A stretch of DNA of 64,000 nucleotides from Clostridium sp. OS1-26 (lineage in GTDB: Bacteria > Bacillota > Clostridia > Clostridiales > Clostridiaceae), in assembly GCF_030915445.1 (NCBI RefSeq), contig NZ_CP133264.1:4311208-4375207 (forward strand), read 5' to 3'. The notes beneath the pieces are model-generated. The model had not been told where the DNA came from, searched no databases, and saw only the letters and a list, made by a program, of their open reading frames with translations. Within the stretch, counting starts at the first letter, position 1. Every line of letters starts with the position of its first letter. Of the stretch, positions 63,674-64,000 are shown piece after piece. The position numbers were made by a program, and so were the translations under genes.

Positions 63674-64000
63674 ATGATAAAAATTGCATGGGAACGTGTA
63701 GTTGGAGGCGTTGATGAAAAAACTATAGCTAAAGTTGAAGAAAAACTTTCAATAAGGTTTCCGCAGGAATACAAAGAGTGTGTAATGAAATATAATGGTG
63801 GACATCCAGTACCAAATATTTTTTATTTTACTGATGAAGGAGAGGGATGTTTTGATCACCTTTTAAGTTTTACATCCGATCCTAATATAGAAGATGTTTA
63901 TGATATTATATCTGATTATGTGCCAGAAGGTATTATTCCCTTTGCAACAGATCCGTTTGGTAATGATATATGTTTTGATTACAGGAAAAATAAGCAACGA
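63674..64000 (+). CDS. SMI1/KNR4 family immunity protein 3 (partial, runs past window end)
   Basis: The visible 109 residues start MIKIAWERVVGGVDEKTIAK and continue KLSIRFPQEYKECVMKYNGGHPVPN, with GIIPFATDPFGNDICFDYR towards the edge; these match SMI1/KNR4 proteins. GGGG lies 8 bases upstream of the ATG. It is diverged from the two upstream paralogues and separated from them by the transposase scar, so it is an orphan immunity gene, or part of a further cassette beyond the window. Confidence 0.83.
   Translation, partial: MIKIAWERVVGGVDEKTIAKVEEKLSIRFPQEYKECVMKYNGGHPVPNIFYFTDEGEGCFDHLLSFTSDPNIEDVYDIISDYVPEGIIPFATDPFGNDICFDYRKNKQR

Noticed and set aside
1..64000. Search for tRNA and rRNA genes.
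   Set aside because: No cloverleaf with T-loop GTTCGA-type motif or rRNA-like GC-rich stretch was recognised in the intergenic regions.

Overview
The window is AT-rich and carries a GerA-type spore germination operon, an Agr-type peptide quorum-sensing module, clostridial-style sigma-54 promoters and strong GGAGG-type ribosome binding sites. It therefore looks like a chromosomal piece of a spore-forming anaerobe of the genus Clostridium or a close relative. I cannot name the species from the sequence alone.

Layout. (1) 1-3.8 kb: a FAH-family hydrolase, an NRAMP manganese transporter and its divergent MntR-type regulator. (2) 3.8-21 kb: a molybdenum enzyme region. A Desulfovibrio-type aldehyde oxidoreductase sits behind a near-perfect sigma-54 promoter. 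It is followed by its conserved accessory set: an FAD/FeS/CCG oxidoreductase, a zinc-ribbon protein, a methyltransferase, a C_GCAxxG_C_C protein, a radical SAM protein, a CoA-ligase-like protein, XdhC, a nucleotidyltransferase-HD protein and a histidine phosphatase. Then come a sigma-54 activator and a cofactor operon (mogA, tupB, tupC, moaC, MOSC) with RNA hairpins. (3) 21-29 kb: HD-GYP phosphodiesterase, AI-2E family membrane protein, a second NRAMP, a 780-base intergenic region with palindromic repeats and a possible ncRNA, a DUF554 protein with a structured leader, a small LexA-box gene and an amino-acid binding lipoprotein. (4) 29-38.8 kb: gerA operon, a sigma-54 activator next to a sigma-54-dependent cysteine desulfidase gene, a GNAT protein, a MocR regulator and a LysM-CAP secreted protein. 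(5) 39-42 kb: AgrA/AgrC-like two-component pair, AgrB and an unannotated 42-residue AgrD whose ring residue is serine, not cysteine. (6) 42-64 kb: a co-directional cluster that I read as a contractile-injection (type VI-like) apparatus.

The cluster in (6) comprises a possible fused sheath protein, two tandem tube-like proteins, a J protein and an Hsp70-like ATPase, two FHA proteins, two PP2C-like proteins, several unassigned probable baseplate proteins, a DcrB-like protein, a VgrG-like spike, a PAAR-like (DUF4280) tip, and a second VgrG fused to a C-terminal nuclease-like toxin. Two SMI1/KNR4-type immunity genes, a decayed IS256-type transposase and a third, truncated immunity gene follow. 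No ClpV, TssJLM membrane complex or Ser/Thr kinase is visible in the window. It is the best candidate here for an undescribed system, and it lies directly downstream of the agr signal genes.

A caution: seven genes contain one or two single-base indels that split them into adjacent frames (aldehyde oxidoreductase, its sigma-54 activator, the second NRAMP, gerAB, the J protein, a zinc-ribbon/FHA protein and an unassigned baseplate-like protein). Seven of the nine indels are one-base losses in A or T runs. This points to homopolymer sequencing error more than to real gene decay, so these genes are described across the break.
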